Shown here in pieces: positions 37,130 to 49,959 of a stretch of DNA of 64,000 nt. Location of the stretch: assembly GCF_024323335.1 (NCBI RefSeq), contig NC_066584.1, positions 433,554,408-433,618,407 of the forward strand, written 5' to 3'. Within the stretch, counting starts at the first letter, position 1, and the number at the start of each line of letters is the position of its first letter. The notes beneath the pieces are model-generated. The model saw only the letters and a program-made list of their open reading frames with translations, did no database searches and was not told the origin of the DNA. The DNA comes from Lathyrus oleraceus (Eukaryota > Streptophyta > Magnoliopsida > Fabales > Fabaceae). The position numbers and the translations under genes were made by a program.

Positions 37130-38734
37130 TTATCTTCGAGGTTCACTCGACTCTGCATGCGCTGGCATGGGATTTGTTGCGACATTTGGCCTCACTGGCG
37201 TGAATGTAAGTGCCTTACTATCAATCAGGTCCTGGACCTTATGCTTGAAAGCCTTACAGTTCTCTATTGTGTGCCCAGGGGCACCCATGTGATACTCACA
37301 GTGAGCATTGGCGTCGTAGCCTGGAGGATATGGTGGAGTTGCAGGTGTTATCTCCTTCAGAACAACCGATCCATCCTTTAGCAGGTAAGGGAGGATCTTG
37401 CTATATGATACTGGCAAAGGATCGAAATGTCTTTCTGGCCTTCTTGCCCTTTGCTGGTTAGGCTGACGTGGTTGTGGAGCACGTTGATGTTGATTTTGGT
37501 GCGGCTGCCGGTAAGCCGGCTGTTGATAAGGCTGTTGATATCGTTATTGATATGGTTGCTGATATGGAGGCTGATATGGCGTCGGGATGACCGCGTCAAC
37601 TTGATGATAAGGCGTATGAGCATACGGAGGTGCCCTATATCCTCCTCCTCTCATTATGGCATTGGTCTGCCCTTCTGGCTTCCTTGGGAGATTGGGATAG
37701 GGTTTCTTCATCCCACTTGAAACATTGGCAGCACAAGGTAACTTTCCCTTCTTGATTTGGCTTTCAATTCGTTCTCCCACGGAGACAACCTCAGCAAAAG
37801 TTGGGAAGCTAGATCCTACCATTTTCTCCATGTACTGGGTGTGCAGGGTTCCCATAAACATATCCATTAGTTCTTTGTCAAGAAGAGGAGGTTGAACACG
37901 AGCTGCTAGCTCTCTCCACCGCTGGGCATATTCCTTGAATGACTCATTGTTGCACTGAATCATGTCTTGCAGCTGTGTGCGATTGGGTGCTAGATCAGTA
38001 TTATACTGATAATGTCTGAGGAAGGCTTCAGCAAGGTCTCTCCATGATTGGACATGTCCTCTCTCTAGTTGCATATACCACTCCAAAGATGCCCCACTGA
38101 GGCTATCTTGGAAGTAATGAATCAGGAGTTGATCATTACCGATGTGGGCGGCCATTTTGCGACAGTAGGCTCTGAGGTGTGTTCTTGGGCAGCTAATCCC
38201 TTTGTATTTGTCAAAGTCCGGGACTTTGAACTTTTGTGGAATCACCAATCCTGGCACCAGGCACATATCAACGGCGTCCAAACCGGGAGTAGTGTGAACC
38301 TCTAAGGACTTGAACTTTTCCTCCAAAGCATGGAGTCTATCAACAGCTGGGTCTGGGAGACCCCCAACAGCAGGTTTGGCGGGTTGTGGCATGAAGAATG
38401 CGTCGTATGGATCTTCATCACCCATCAAGGATCCATGGCGAGCAGATGTAGCAGAATGCTCATGGGGATTCATGTTGTCCATGGGGATCGGAATATGGAT
38501 TGGTCCTCCTCTAGGGTGGGCAGGATTACCATCAAGGTTAGTTACCCCAGGGATGCTAAGTGATGGCGATCGAAACTCGGCAGCAACTTTCCTGGCTTCA
38601 GCGTTAGTCTCAGCATCCTTCTCCTTCTGGGCCAGGAGTAGCATGGTCTCAAGCAGACGGTCCATCTTTGCCTGCATGGAGTCAATGTCGGTTCTCATCG
38701 AAACCTGGTTTGCTTCCAACTGTTCGAGTGTCAT
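37130..38734 (-). pseudogene. Element C gag with one in-frame stop
   Basis: One open frame of about 535 codons, broken only by a TAA at 37544-37546. The N-terminus (MTLEQLEANQVSMRTDIDSM) is predicted coiled coil. The central gag domain has KFKVPDFDKYKG, NDQLLIHYFQDSLSGASLEW and FKEYAQRWRELAARVQPPL; then a Gln/Pro/Tyr-rich repeat (QPPYQQPYQ) follows. Beyond the stop, in phase, come the zinc-knuckle-like HCEYHMGAPGHTIENC and the end at 37130-37132. The stop lies in the QPYQ repeat and is explained by one CAA to TAA change. The gag of element B is a clear homologue. The product would form the virus-like particle that packages element RNA. Confidence 0.88.
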
Positions 38735-39002
38735 CTTGTAGTTGCGGCGTGTCTCGTACCGGTGTCGAGTAGTCAGCGTTTACTGGACAAGGGGAGAATA
38801 TGGTGTAAGTTTTTATTTTTGGAAGATGAAATGCAATGCATGTTTATGATATGCAAATGCATGAAGTTTGCCATGATTTTTCACATAGGAATACAGACTC
38901 AAAATTATTCACACGTCGGGTACGTCAGGATAACAGGAAGAAGTACGGGTTTTTCTGATTACTAGAAATTCCCAAGGGTAGGTTCTAAAGTTATGTTTTC
39001 AA

Positions 39003-39345
39003 GGAAGGAACTTAGACTCATGGATCAAGTTCAAAACTTCCTCGCAATGGTGGGCTAGCCACATCGTGATGGGAGTTCTGAAATGATCTAATCTAAGTGG
39101 GATTCTCGTATTGCACGAACAGGGTGTACACCCTTCGGTTCAATACTACATAATCACCGATTATGAAAACAAAACTTGGTTTTAAGGCGAGGTCCCTAGA
39201 GTCACGGATCGTGTTTAGAACCTCCACCGCAATGATGGGCTAGCCATATTGTGATGGGAACTCCAAACAGATCTACTCTAGGTGGAGTCTTCGTATTGTC
39301 CCAATGAGGTGTACACCCCCCGGTTCAATACTACACAACTCCGGG
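39003..39345. repeat. Diverged direct repeat in C's 5' leader
   Basis: Two tandem units of about 175 bp (about 39003-39165 and 39180-39345). They share GGGCTAGCCA, GTGATGGGA, TCTCGTATTG / TCTTCGTATTG and GGTTCAATACTACA words, with many substitutions. It lies between the primer site and gag, in the untranslated leader. Confidence 0.65.
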
Positions 39346-39551
39346 TTCTAAGTTTTTTCTCGAAGCTCGGGTATGGAGCTTATCTCACAACATACATCAA
39401 GCCCCATACTATAGTAACAAAATACATTATATACAATACAAGTAATGAGAATAAAATACAAAGAAATAAACATGGAAGAAAAGAATATCTTCCAACAGTC
39501 ATAGCAAAATCAGACTAAGTTAGGCTAGACTCTCTCTTGCTTGGAGCAGAG

Positions 39552-39568
39552 TCCCCAGCAGAGTCGCA
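39552..39568 (-). other. Element C primer-binding site
   Basis: In element sense TGCGACTCTGCTGGGGA, four bases inside the 5' LTR. It equals the primer site of element B (TGGCGACTCTGCTGGGGA) with one base different at the CCA-complement. This sequence fits the tRNA-Arg-type primer reported for Ogre elements. Confidence 0.72.
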
Positions 39569-39572
39569 AGTC

Positions 39573-42500
39573 TGTCGCACCTCAAAAATGATGATGATAA
39601 TGCGATCCCTCGCGATAGGACGCAGAAAAATTGTTCGAAACAGAGTCGCCACCGAACTTTATTCATTCCAATGAAGGAATAGGAAAATATCGAGAAAACC
39701 TTTAGGAAAAAGAATAATGGTCGTCGCAACCATATTCGGGTTCGGGAGTCAATTACGCAAGGGGAAGGTATTAGCACCCCTTACGTCCGTTGTACTCAAC
39801 GGGAACCTTTTAGTCTGATTTTGCTATTTGACTGTTAATTGACTGCTTATCTGCTTGCTTCGAGTGATAAGAATTGTTGATAGATATGGATGAAGACCTC
39901 AGGGGAAATGGGAGGTTTTTTATTAGTGTGCTCGCGAAGATACAGCAATCTCCTGCCTACGTATCCTTATGGTGCAATAAGGAAATCAGAGCAATCGTAG
40001 TTCGGGCTACTACGAATATTTGGTGGGTTTTGTTTTGATGAACGACTGTGTAAGTCGGCGTTCTAACGGCTAAACGTTGGCATGTCTACTCTCGGGGGAG
40101 GCTCTAGCACTGGTTTGTTGGGCGCATTAGAAAGGATTAACAGTGTTCTTTTGATGAGGTTTTGGTCACGCGGGGGTGACAGGTTGAATTGATATGTTTG
40201 GGCTTCGATCGCTCGGGGGCGAGAAGTTAGGTTTGATTTGTTAAGGTGCTTTTGGAGAACGACGAAAGGTTGAGCAATGTGGTGTACACCAATCGTCCAA
40301 TTCTTTCGAGGAATAATAAGGCGTCCGCCTTTTATTCCTTTTTCGTTCGAATTTTTATGAAAGTTTGTTTGTGGATGTTGAATACGCACGGTAGTGAGGC
40401 GTACGCCCCCTACTTGCTTATTCAAAGAATAATGAGGCTTGCGCCACCTATTCCCTTATCCAAGTTTATTTAGCGTGTTTTAGTCGGAAGTCGATAATTT
40501 GTGCAATATGGCGTACGCCAATTATCCAAATAATCGAGAAATTGTGAGGCGTACGCCTCCCATCTCTTATCATCCGAAGTTTAATTTAAGAAAGATATGT
40601 TTTTAGATGTCGTATTTGATTTGTGAAAATAGTTTGGATTTATTCGATTGTGGTTTAAATTGATGACGAAGATTCGAGCAATGTGGCGTACGCCAATTAG
40701 TCGAATAATCGAAAGATAATGAGGCGTACGCCTCCTATCCTCTTTTCATCTGAAATATGGAATTAAAAGGATTTATAGTTGATTTAGAAAATGTGATTTG
40801 AATGTATATGATTAAGGTTTTAATTGGATGACGAAAACTCGAGCAATATGGCGTACGCCAATTATTCGAATAATCGAAAGATAGTGAGGCGTACGCCTCC
40901 TATCCTTTTTTCATCTGAAATATGGAATTAAAAGGATTTAAATTTGTGGAAATGTTTTGAAACATTATGATTTGAAGTTTAATCGGGTGACAAGAACTTG
41001 CGCAATATGGCGTACGCCAATTATTCAAGTGCTTGAGAAATAGTGAAGCGTACGCTTCCTATCTCCTTTTCATCCCAAGTTTATGTTTAAAAGAAAAATT
41101 CTTTTGAAATTGAATAATTTGAAAAGTGGTTTGAAAATAAATTGAATTTAGAAATTATATTTGATTTTGAAAAGTGATTTGAAATTGTGTGGTTTAAGAT
41201 TTAATCGGGTGACAAGAACTCGCACAATATGGCGTACGCCAATTATTCGAGTACTTGAGAAATAATGAAGCGTACGCTTCCTATCTCCTTTTCAACCCAA
41301 GTTTATCATTAAAATAGAAAATGGTTTTGAAATTGAGTTATTTGAAAAAAAAATGATTTGTGTTTATTTTGAAAAAAGTTGGCTTGTGTTGGATGATGAA
41401 ATGAAATTGGAAGTCAAATTGAAAGTGGTTTATGAAAAAAAATGGTTTGATGAGAAAATCCTTCAATTATTAACTCATTAAAATTTGGTTGGTCTAATTA
41501 ATTGAAATGAATTTTTTAAACAAAAGTCTAATTAATTATAATTTTAAACAAATAAGAATAGTAACAAGGTTGATTTATTTAATTTTAAATTGATGGTGTT
41601 CGAACCAGTTTATGCTAAATAGAGCGAGCCAAAATCCTCAATGGCAATCAAATGGAGAACGTGCAAACGGTATACAAATAATTTTCTGAAACATCTTTTT
41701 TTTTAAAATTCACAGCAGCATCCTGGCATACGCTCACTCATACGTTTATCAACTTCATTCAAACACACATAAACTTAACCTTAACAAAATTGATTCAATC
41801 TAAAATCCATCCTAGTATTAATAAAAACATTTAATACCAAAGTAAAGCATATTCTCATTAAACTCTGTATAATAACAAGCCAAACTCAATGAGAAAGCCA
41901 ACCGGAAATTTGATTTACAGCATGAATTGGCTTCAACGGCAACACAGCATTAAGCACATAATCAACAAGCAACACCATGTTTTCTTTAACTTTACAATAT
42001 CAACAATTTGAATGACAATAAAGTGGACAATTGGAAGTTAAGGTCATATTCGAAACAAGATTTATGACTTTAAACGTACAGCATCAACAGCGGGATTAAA
42101 TCATGTTCATCCAAAACACCAGAAGAAAATAATGCCGCCTACCAATAACTCAGGACATACCAACACAACCGTTTTGGAAACAAAATCCGAATGGTAACTA
42201 CCACAAACAGTACAACATCAAGGCAATTGAAATGCACACCGTTATCGTAACCGACACACAAAATTAACTACACATTCTGCTTTGTGCAACAGAAATTTTA
42301 AACCAAAATGCTTCCACGATGTAATGCATATACTGAATCCAAATACTAGTTTGTAACAGTAGTGTTTCAATAATGTTTACACGGATGCTAGTTTATAACA
42401 GTAAAGAACATAAGCAGAAATTCAACAGAACCACAGCGAATATGAATCAAGCATATGCCATAACAATGCACTCATCATAATAAACAAGTATAAAGATGGT

Positions 42501-43868
42501 GTTACCAACCGAAATGACTTGAGGTTTCCGCTTCGGCGTCTTATCACTCAGCAGCAGTCATTGGCGTGCTGGATGGTGTTTGTAACCTGTGGGATCCGTC
42601 CGCTCCTGAAAAAAGACCGAAAAACTTGATATTGTTTTCCCCCTGTTCCTACTTGATTCTTGAAATCATTGTGGCTCCAAAGCTCCGAAGGCAGAAATTG
42701 GAAACCGTGGATGTTGGTTCGTGAATATCCGGAGGGTTTCAGGGTTGTGACGGCGAGGGTGTGTTGATGAAGGAAGACGGCTGTTGAAGGGTTTGGTGTG
42801 GTGAAAGGGGGTTAACGGCAAGGGTTTTGAAGCGGTAGTAGCGATTTCGACGGTGAGACGTTGGTGGTGACGAGGAGGGTTTTGATTGTGAAGGTGGTTT
42901 TGTGGGTTCAATGGTAGTTGCCGTTTGATGGTGGGTTTACGGCGGTGGTCAGAATCGAGGGAAGTTTGAGGACGATGGAGGGTTTGTTGGTGAAGGGGTT
43001 AACGGCGGAAGGTAAAAGGATTTAGGGCGAAGCTTGTGCAGTGGCGGCGGTGGATTTGGGCGATGGTTGAGAGACGACGAAGGGTTTTTTTGTTGTGGTG
43101 AGGGCGAGAGAGTGAATGAAGGAGGGTTTTCGTGTGAGCTGGATTTTCTGAGAGAGAGAGCCCATTTTCTGAAGAGTGAATAGTGAGTGTTATTTATGAG
43201 TGAGAGGGAGAGGGAATGGAGCGTGAGCTGGGGGATTTTTTTTGCAGAGTGAGAAGGACATGTGGTCAGGTTGTTAGTAGTGGAGAGTGAGTGGGGAGAA
43301 ACGTAGCAGACAGTTGGGAGAATTTTTCTATTTATTCTTTTTTTGTTTTTTTAATGTAAGGAGGGAATCCAATGCAAATATACAAATATATTTTAATTGT
43401 TATTCATTTAAATAATAAATAAAAACTAACTAATAATCTAGCTAATATTTAAAAAACTCTGACTAATATTTTTTAAAAAAATCTAACCAATATTTAATTA
43501 AATAACTAATATTTAAAAAAAACTAATTAATATTTAAACTATTCTAATTTCTTTAATTAAATATCAACAAAAAATATTGACCAATTAAAAAAAGAAATCG
43601 AATGCAAATTTGATCCGGAACATTTAAATCAATCACACCAAAATTATCAGCACAAAACACATCATTTGAAAAATAAACTGTTTTCCTCAAATTTCGACAA
43701 TTCAACCGATTTTGTCTGTATTCTCAAATAAGTCCAATCTGACTGACATTTTGGGTATTATTCATTATGCAAATGTATGTCATGCTATGCATATGATGCT
43801 AAATTAAAAAAATGAAATTAATTCTATATAAAAAATTAAAAATGCCCGGACAAAATTGGGGTACGACA
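39573..43868 (-). repeat. Element C 5' LTR
   Basis: 4296 bp, collinear with 28515-32809. The few differences (for example near 39904, 40060, 41224, 42746 and 42781) total about 15 by eye. It carries the same palindrome array (40280-41280) and the U5 primer-like motif at 39641-39651. It is followed by the duplicate ccggg. Confidence 0.93.
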
Positions 43869-46800
43869 CCGGGCAATAGAATTTTGGTGTTAATGCATGT
43901 TAGAGACATAGTATTATGAACTACATTCATGAAACATACCACACACAAAAAGAATATGCAAAAGGTGTGGCCTAATCTCATCCATACTCATGTTAGTTTT
44001 TCAATCGACTAGCCTTAGGATTTTGAGATATCATAGGCCAAATGGAATGAATGAATGTAGAAGGGGAATAAGATGAAGTGGGTGGGGAATGGATCAAAAC
44101 ACAAATTGGTCAAAGGAGGACTTTTACCAAATTAATATCATCCATTCATTTTGGGAGATGGAATATACATTCCATCAATCCCCTAAATCCAATGATATTA
44201 ACTCAACAAAGTCAAATCAACCTTGACCAAGGCCCAACAACAATAGTCAAACACAAATAAGTCATCAGAATTGGTCAACAAAATTATTTGGCACTTAATC
44301 AAATTAAAAATACTAAAATAAGGCATTTAAATTTAATATGGTTTGTCCAATTCCTAAAACCTCATCAAAACACCAAAGAAATGGCCATGAGATTTATCAT
44401 AGGTTAAACAAGGTCAAAGGACCTTGGAGAAACTTTTTCATAATTTTTGGACATTAAAAAATATTTTTAAACAATTAAAAACAAATGCAAAATCAATTAA
44501 ATCATGAAAAATATTAATAATAATCCAAAAAATAATTTTAATTCAGAATATGAAAGAGGAAATTATTTGAATTTTTTTTGGTGAAACTCCCATATTTTTT
44601 GGATCAATATTAAAATTAGTATGAATTAATGAAAATAAAAGGATTAAAATGAAAATTAAATGATCAGAAAAAACGTGGACGACCTGATCTCCCTCATTAA
44701 TTGAGGTGGCAGATCAAGTGGTCACAAGCGCGCAATCCATGATACGCCTGAGTCAGTGCGCCACGGGAAAGGTAATTCAAACCAACGCACGAGATTATTT
44801 CATTTCAAAAGGATCATGTGGCTCTGAACACGTCAACTCACTGTCAGAGCTACAACTCCGGTCTCCTTCTCAGGCGAGCCTCGCTGGACTGGTTCAGTCA
44901 TAACCATCACCAAAATTAAAAAGGACATGATTTCAAAGTAAAAATGGCATTGAACATGAATCTGACCTCAATTTATCCTAACTCCAAGTATATTGAGAGA
45001 TACATGGAGTTGAAATTTGAGGTACATGAACAGAGTTGCTTCGATTTGGCCTCAAAGCAACTCAATCTTCTTGCCTACATTGGTAGGACCTCAGACAACC
45101 AAGGAATCAAGAGAATTGAGAAAGATTAAGAGAGAATCGAAGAGATTAAAATTTCAGGAAAATACCTTCAATGTAGGTCTGGATTCAGTTGTTCTTGCCT
45201 TGGCTTGTGCTTAATCTCACTCTAAATGCTTGCAGAAGAAGAATTGAATGCTCAAAAGGTCTTGGATCCCTGGAGTTTTGAATCTCAAAACAGTGAGAAT
45301 TCAAACTCAATTTCAAGTGAAATTCTCAGGATTATCCTTTGGAATGAGAGGGTTAGAGGTTTGGGAACAAAGCTGGCGCGAATGTGTCTGTGAAATTCTG
45401 AGCATATGGAGCTCTATTTATAGCCAATTCAATTGATATTTGCACACTTGAAATGAACTTCCAAAATTATCAATGTGTGATGCATGAGTGCATGGGCGTG
45501 TCCAGGCCCATGAAATCACTCCCTCTGATCCATTATTGAGTGTAAGCAAGGCTGAAGTCATGTTGGAATGCTAGGCAATTGTGCATGGATGTTTGAAGAT
45601 CAATCTTGCCAAATGATGATACCATGTTCAAGCCATACGTAGCCTATTCATTTCTTGTCCAAAATGGATGAATTTGGGCTTTTTGGAAAGTTTAGATCAA
45701 GAGGAACAACTTTCATGTTCAACAATTTTCCATTTGGAGCTTGTATCATGATGAATTTTGAGGTGGAAGTTTGGAAATTTTAACATATTGAAATTTTTTC
45801 TAAGTGTCAAGCCATATGTCTCAATATTCCACTTTGCTTAACTTTTTATGTGAGCTTCAAATGAGAAAGGTGTCTTCATCTAAGTTGTAGATATCTCAAA
45901 AAAATTCAAAATGGTCACCAATTCCATGTTATTTGGATTTGAAATGATATAGTTATACATTTTTGAAGTTTGGAAAAATCACTTGATCAATGTTATAGGT
46001 CAAAAGTGACCTATAATGTAACCTCATATCACATGCTCAAAAAAGTTGAATTAGCTCTTACTCCAAACATCAAAGTTTAATTAGACCTTTTGAATTTAAT
46101 TGTGAAACTTGGAAATCTTTCATCTCATAAAAATTGAGCAAGTTATGGCCTTGGGAAGTTGACTTTCAAATTAGGGTTTAGACAAAATGACCTATAATGT
46201 TTCAACATAGAAAATGATTTTCCAAGAAAAACTAGCTCTAGGTCTCAACATGAAAGTTGTTTAGAATGTAATTTAGAGTAAGTTTTCTCTTGGAATAATT
46301 TTCATATGATGAAAATTATAGGAGATAGGGTCTAGGGAGACCAAGTTTTGATTAGATGAATTCATCTGGTCAAACACCATCAACCAACTTGCTATTCTTC
46401 AATTATATTTACTTTATAGGCTCATGGTAGATCATATATGCCTAAGATGATGAATTTTGAAGTGCCCCTTATGAGATTTGATCAATTGGTGATATATATT
46501 GTTGGAGAAGCTACTCAAGATACTCAGTCAAACTAGGGTTTCCAAGGCAAATCACCCTCAAACTCTTGAAGAAAACTTGATCAATATAACATGTAGAAAT
46601 CATTGGGACTCATATATGATGCTCATAATCATTCTTGTATCAATCCATGGTTGTGCTCTTTGTCATGAGGGTCTCAAACCCTAGATATGAACTTGTTAGA
46701 TCAATGGAGATCATGCTCTACCTACAAAAGAGTTAAGCAAATGCAAAGACATATTTTTGGTATTTTAGTTAGCAAAATGATAATATACAAGTATGATACA

Positions 46801-46938
46801 ATCACATAGTGCCTGGTGATCTCTCCCAAAACAAACCCAATGAAATAGGGGTAAGGAGGATGCCAAGGTATGATCCCAATGCTAATGCATATGATGGAAT
46901 TGCATGAGGGATCTTAGAGTCAAAATTAGGATCTTACA
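43869..46938 (-). repeat. Element B 3' LTR, segment 2
   Basis: The LTR resumes after element C (the first five bases are the ccggg duplicate) and runs to ...GATCTTACA. The two segments sum to about 4.7 kb. A TATA box (sense TATAAATAG) lies at 45414-45422, about 1.5 kb inside the U3 end, so U3 is about 1.5 kb and R/U5 about 3.2 kb. Confidence 0.9.
45414..45422 (-). promoter_or_regulatory. TATA box in element B LTR
   Basis: In minus sense CTATAAATAGAGC. It is the best TATA match in the LTR and lies at a sensible distance from the U3 end. A has a weaker AT-rich version at the matching place (about 16785). Confidence 0.6.
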
Positions 46939-49900
46939 ACTGCCCCTTTTTAAGGACATTCTAACTGAGAAGGAGAAGGTTAAAATCTTCATGTCAACTC
47001 AGTAGAATGGGCTTAAATAACAACACAGAAACAAATTTTGGTCCCTAAGAGACCTCATGATGCATATGATATGAATGCAAAAGTAAATTCTTTGTGGGGA
47101 AATATGGCCACAAAGGAAAAGAAATCGGAGAGACCGAAAGTCCGCAGGAGTAAAATGCATTTCCATAAGGAAAACTCACTGGGGAGACCGAGACTTTGGG
47201 GGGATAAAAGAGGTTACGCGTAGGCCAGGCTACGACTTAAAACTGCTGGGAGACTAGGGGAATTCCATGCAAAATGGAAAGACTCAGTCGGGGAACTAAC
47301 AACATCTGCAGGGGATACGAGTAAGTCAGGATAAAACTGAAATACTTGAATCATGCAGGGAAAAGCGATTTCGCTAAGGAAATGCGCACTCAACTCAACT
47401 AGGGAAGAAATAAACTTCAACACAGGAGGAGTAGAAATCTATCATCTACTACCTGTTACTGGGTAAGGAGATAATAAAGATCTGACAGAGAGAACACCCG
47501 TCACCGATTAGGATGAACATATCAAAGATGACTCGCCAGGAACCAACAAAAGGGAATATTCATTACCGGTTACTGGGAAAGAATAGCCTTGCTGGGTAAA
47601 CTGCATAAAATAGGATTTACAACTACCAGTTACTGGGCAGAAGACCAAAGGTAAGAGATCCGTCATCGGTTAGGATGAACATATCAAGGATAAACTCAAC
47701 AAGGAAGAAAATCCATCATCGGTTAGGATGAACATATCAAGGATAGACTTGCCTGGGATTGTCAAGGAGGATACCCTTCATCGGTTAAGATGAACATATC
47801 AAGGGTAAACCAATTTGAACAAAAAGTAGGAATTACATCTATCAAATGCTGGATAGAATACCGATCAAAGAGAAAATTCGTCACCGGTTAAGATGAACAT
47901 ATCAAGGATAGATTCTGTGAGGAGATAAAATAGGAATTACATCTATCAGTTACTGGATAGAATACCATCAAAGAGAAAATCCGTCACCGGTTAAGATGAA
48001 CATATCAAGGATAGACTCTGCAGAGGGAACAAAAAGCAGGATTTATAACTACCGGTTACTGGGTAGAGACTGCAAATAATGAAACCCGTTATCAGTTAGG
48101 ATGAACATATCAAGGATTAACTCTCTGGGGAACAAAAATAGGGATTACAACTACCTTTTTACTGGGTAGAATACCAAGAAGAGAATATCCGTCATCGGTT
48201 AGGATGAACATATCAAGGATAGACTCAAGTAGGGGAAAGAAAGATATCCGTCACCGGTTCGGATGAACATATCAAGGATATACTTCCTGGGGAATCAGAT
48301 CCATTAGGGACTCCACTGCTGGGAAAAATAGGGGTATTTTTGTCGGGAATTGGGCCAGAAGTAACAAACTGCAATTTAAGAAGAATATTACCAGTTACTG
48401 GGCAATCGACTCTTAGGGGACTCAAAGTATCTATCTAGGTAAGAACTAGAAAGAAACGGTCAATCAAGACTCAACCCAATGAGGATATAACCCAAGGGGA
48501 GTGACTCCATCCAGATAATTAACTAGGGAGGAAACTGAAGTAATAACCATCCACGAGGAAACAAACTCAGTGGGGAAGAGGAGGAAGGTTAAAGTCTTTC
48601 TGCCTAAGAGGTTGACACTCTACAATTGAAGGAGGACAGACACCGAAATTTGTATGGGGATAAAGTACCACCATAACAAGGAGTAAAAATCTCGAATGAA
48701 TCATGCAAATCATGAAATTATATGGATGTGTATGTATATGTGATTATGCTGACAAAGACGATCACAAAGGATACAAAGGCGTCGCAAAGAATTTGAATCA
48801 TCGGTACAATCCTCGGTCAATCCACAAAATATGGAGACAATTGCTGGAGAACAGAGAGATCAACAATCCCAAAAGGCTCAACCCTAACCGGGGAAGGAGG
48901 AGATCTGCTGAGGAAAGAGACACATCACCGAACCTGTGGGGAATTTTAGGTCAACACCATAAAAATGGGAGACAACCCTACAGGGAGAATAAACTGCTCA
49001 GGAACCAGAAGGAAACTCTGATTGGGGAGCAAGTCGATTGGCGATTGGCGGGGAAACCAATGCGATCTACTGGAGAGATCAACCACTTCTGCTGAAGATT
49101 AAAACAAACATCGACCCTGCTAAGGAATGCACAAACTCCGCTAGGGAATATTCATAAAAACCGCTGGGGAGGGCAGAAACTCTGTCGAGGGGAACAAGTC
49201 GCAGGGTACTTGAATCAACCAACTCAGTTGGGGAAACACAAACGAAGCTCTACTGGGGGAACAAACACTCCGCCGAGGAACTGAATCAACACAAACATCC
49301 AGGGATACCCAAAGGGTTAACTGCTTGGGGAACCTCTAATGTTTCGCACTTAAGGACTTGCTATCCATTAAAATGCTGTTAATATTCCTTTTAATTGCTT
49401 TGAAAAATTCTTGCTTTTATATATATTTATGAAAAACTGATTTTGATTAAAAATTTAATTTTCAAAATGATCATAGTAAAATTTAAAACTATTGGCTGAA
49501 GTAAATAAGAGTAGAAACAATTGGATAAAAGCTCAACTTTATTTGATAGGATGGTAATCTGTAAGTGACAAGACTCCATAGATTTTTACAAAGTTGAAAA
49601 TGGTAATTTATAATGGAAAAGGGTTACATTGAATACAAATGATCCTTAATCCTTCTACCAACTCTTGATATCCATTGTGCTCTTGACCGCTGCTGGGGTG
49701 ATGAATCGATGTCAACCCTTGTGCTCAATCAAAATTTCAAAACCTTGAAGATCAACAGAATGCAATTACTTGCCATAATGCCTAATTTTTGCATAAGTTG
49801 CCCCAAGGTGGGGTACTCAACTTATCGGGATTTTTTTTCTGTTTTTATGTCTCTAATTTTTGTCTGGATCGCCCTTTCGGGTTTTCAATCCACCGAGACG

Positions 49901-49959
49901 CTCATTTTTGCCTAAGCCGCCCTTTCGGGTTTTCAACTTAGCGAGCTGTTGTTTTTTTT
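46939..49959 (-). repeat. Element B polypurine tract and 3' UTR tandem repeats
   Basis: The polypurine tract is at 46939-46955 (sense CCTTAAAAAGGGGCAGT). The 3-kb UTR that follows contains an irregular tandem array at about 47440-48420, with nine ATGAACATATCAAGGAT copies alternating with GTTACTGG-TAGAA words, about 100 bp apart. It is homologous to 18800-19720 in A but with units gained, lost and diverged. 48660-49340 has many CTGGGGA words. Frames here (for example 48703-49095) show no domain. Confidence 0.75.

Larger units (their letters stand above)
28515..43868 (-). mobile_element. Non-autonomous gag-only Ogre-like element C
   Basis: A 15,354-bp element with LTRs of 4295 and 4296 bp (TGTCGCACC ... 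GTACGACA in plus coordinates), 5-bp duplication ccggg (28510-28514 and 43869-43873), a tRNA-Arg-type primer site and a polypurine tract. The 6.76-kb interior encodes gag only. Protease, RT, both RNase H domains and integrase are absent, and there is no ORF1. About 15 LTR mismatches by eye (roughly 0.4%) make it the youngest element here. Gag similarity to B, the same polypurine tract and the same primer type put it in the Tat/Ogre group; the gag-only layout resembles the TR-GAG class of plant non-autonomous elements. Confidence 0.92.

Noticed and set aside
42666..42911. Pro/His/Thr-rich 81-codon frame in C's 5' LTR
   Set aside because: It is a translation of the purine-biased R-U5 region. The matching frame in the 3' LTR is not maintained, and no start context or homologue is known to me.
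28515..43868. Two nearly identical 4.3-kb blocks as a segmental duplication
   Set aside because: They have TG...CA ends, lie either side of a primer site and polypurine tract, and the unit is flanked by a 5-bp duplication, so they are LTRs of one element.
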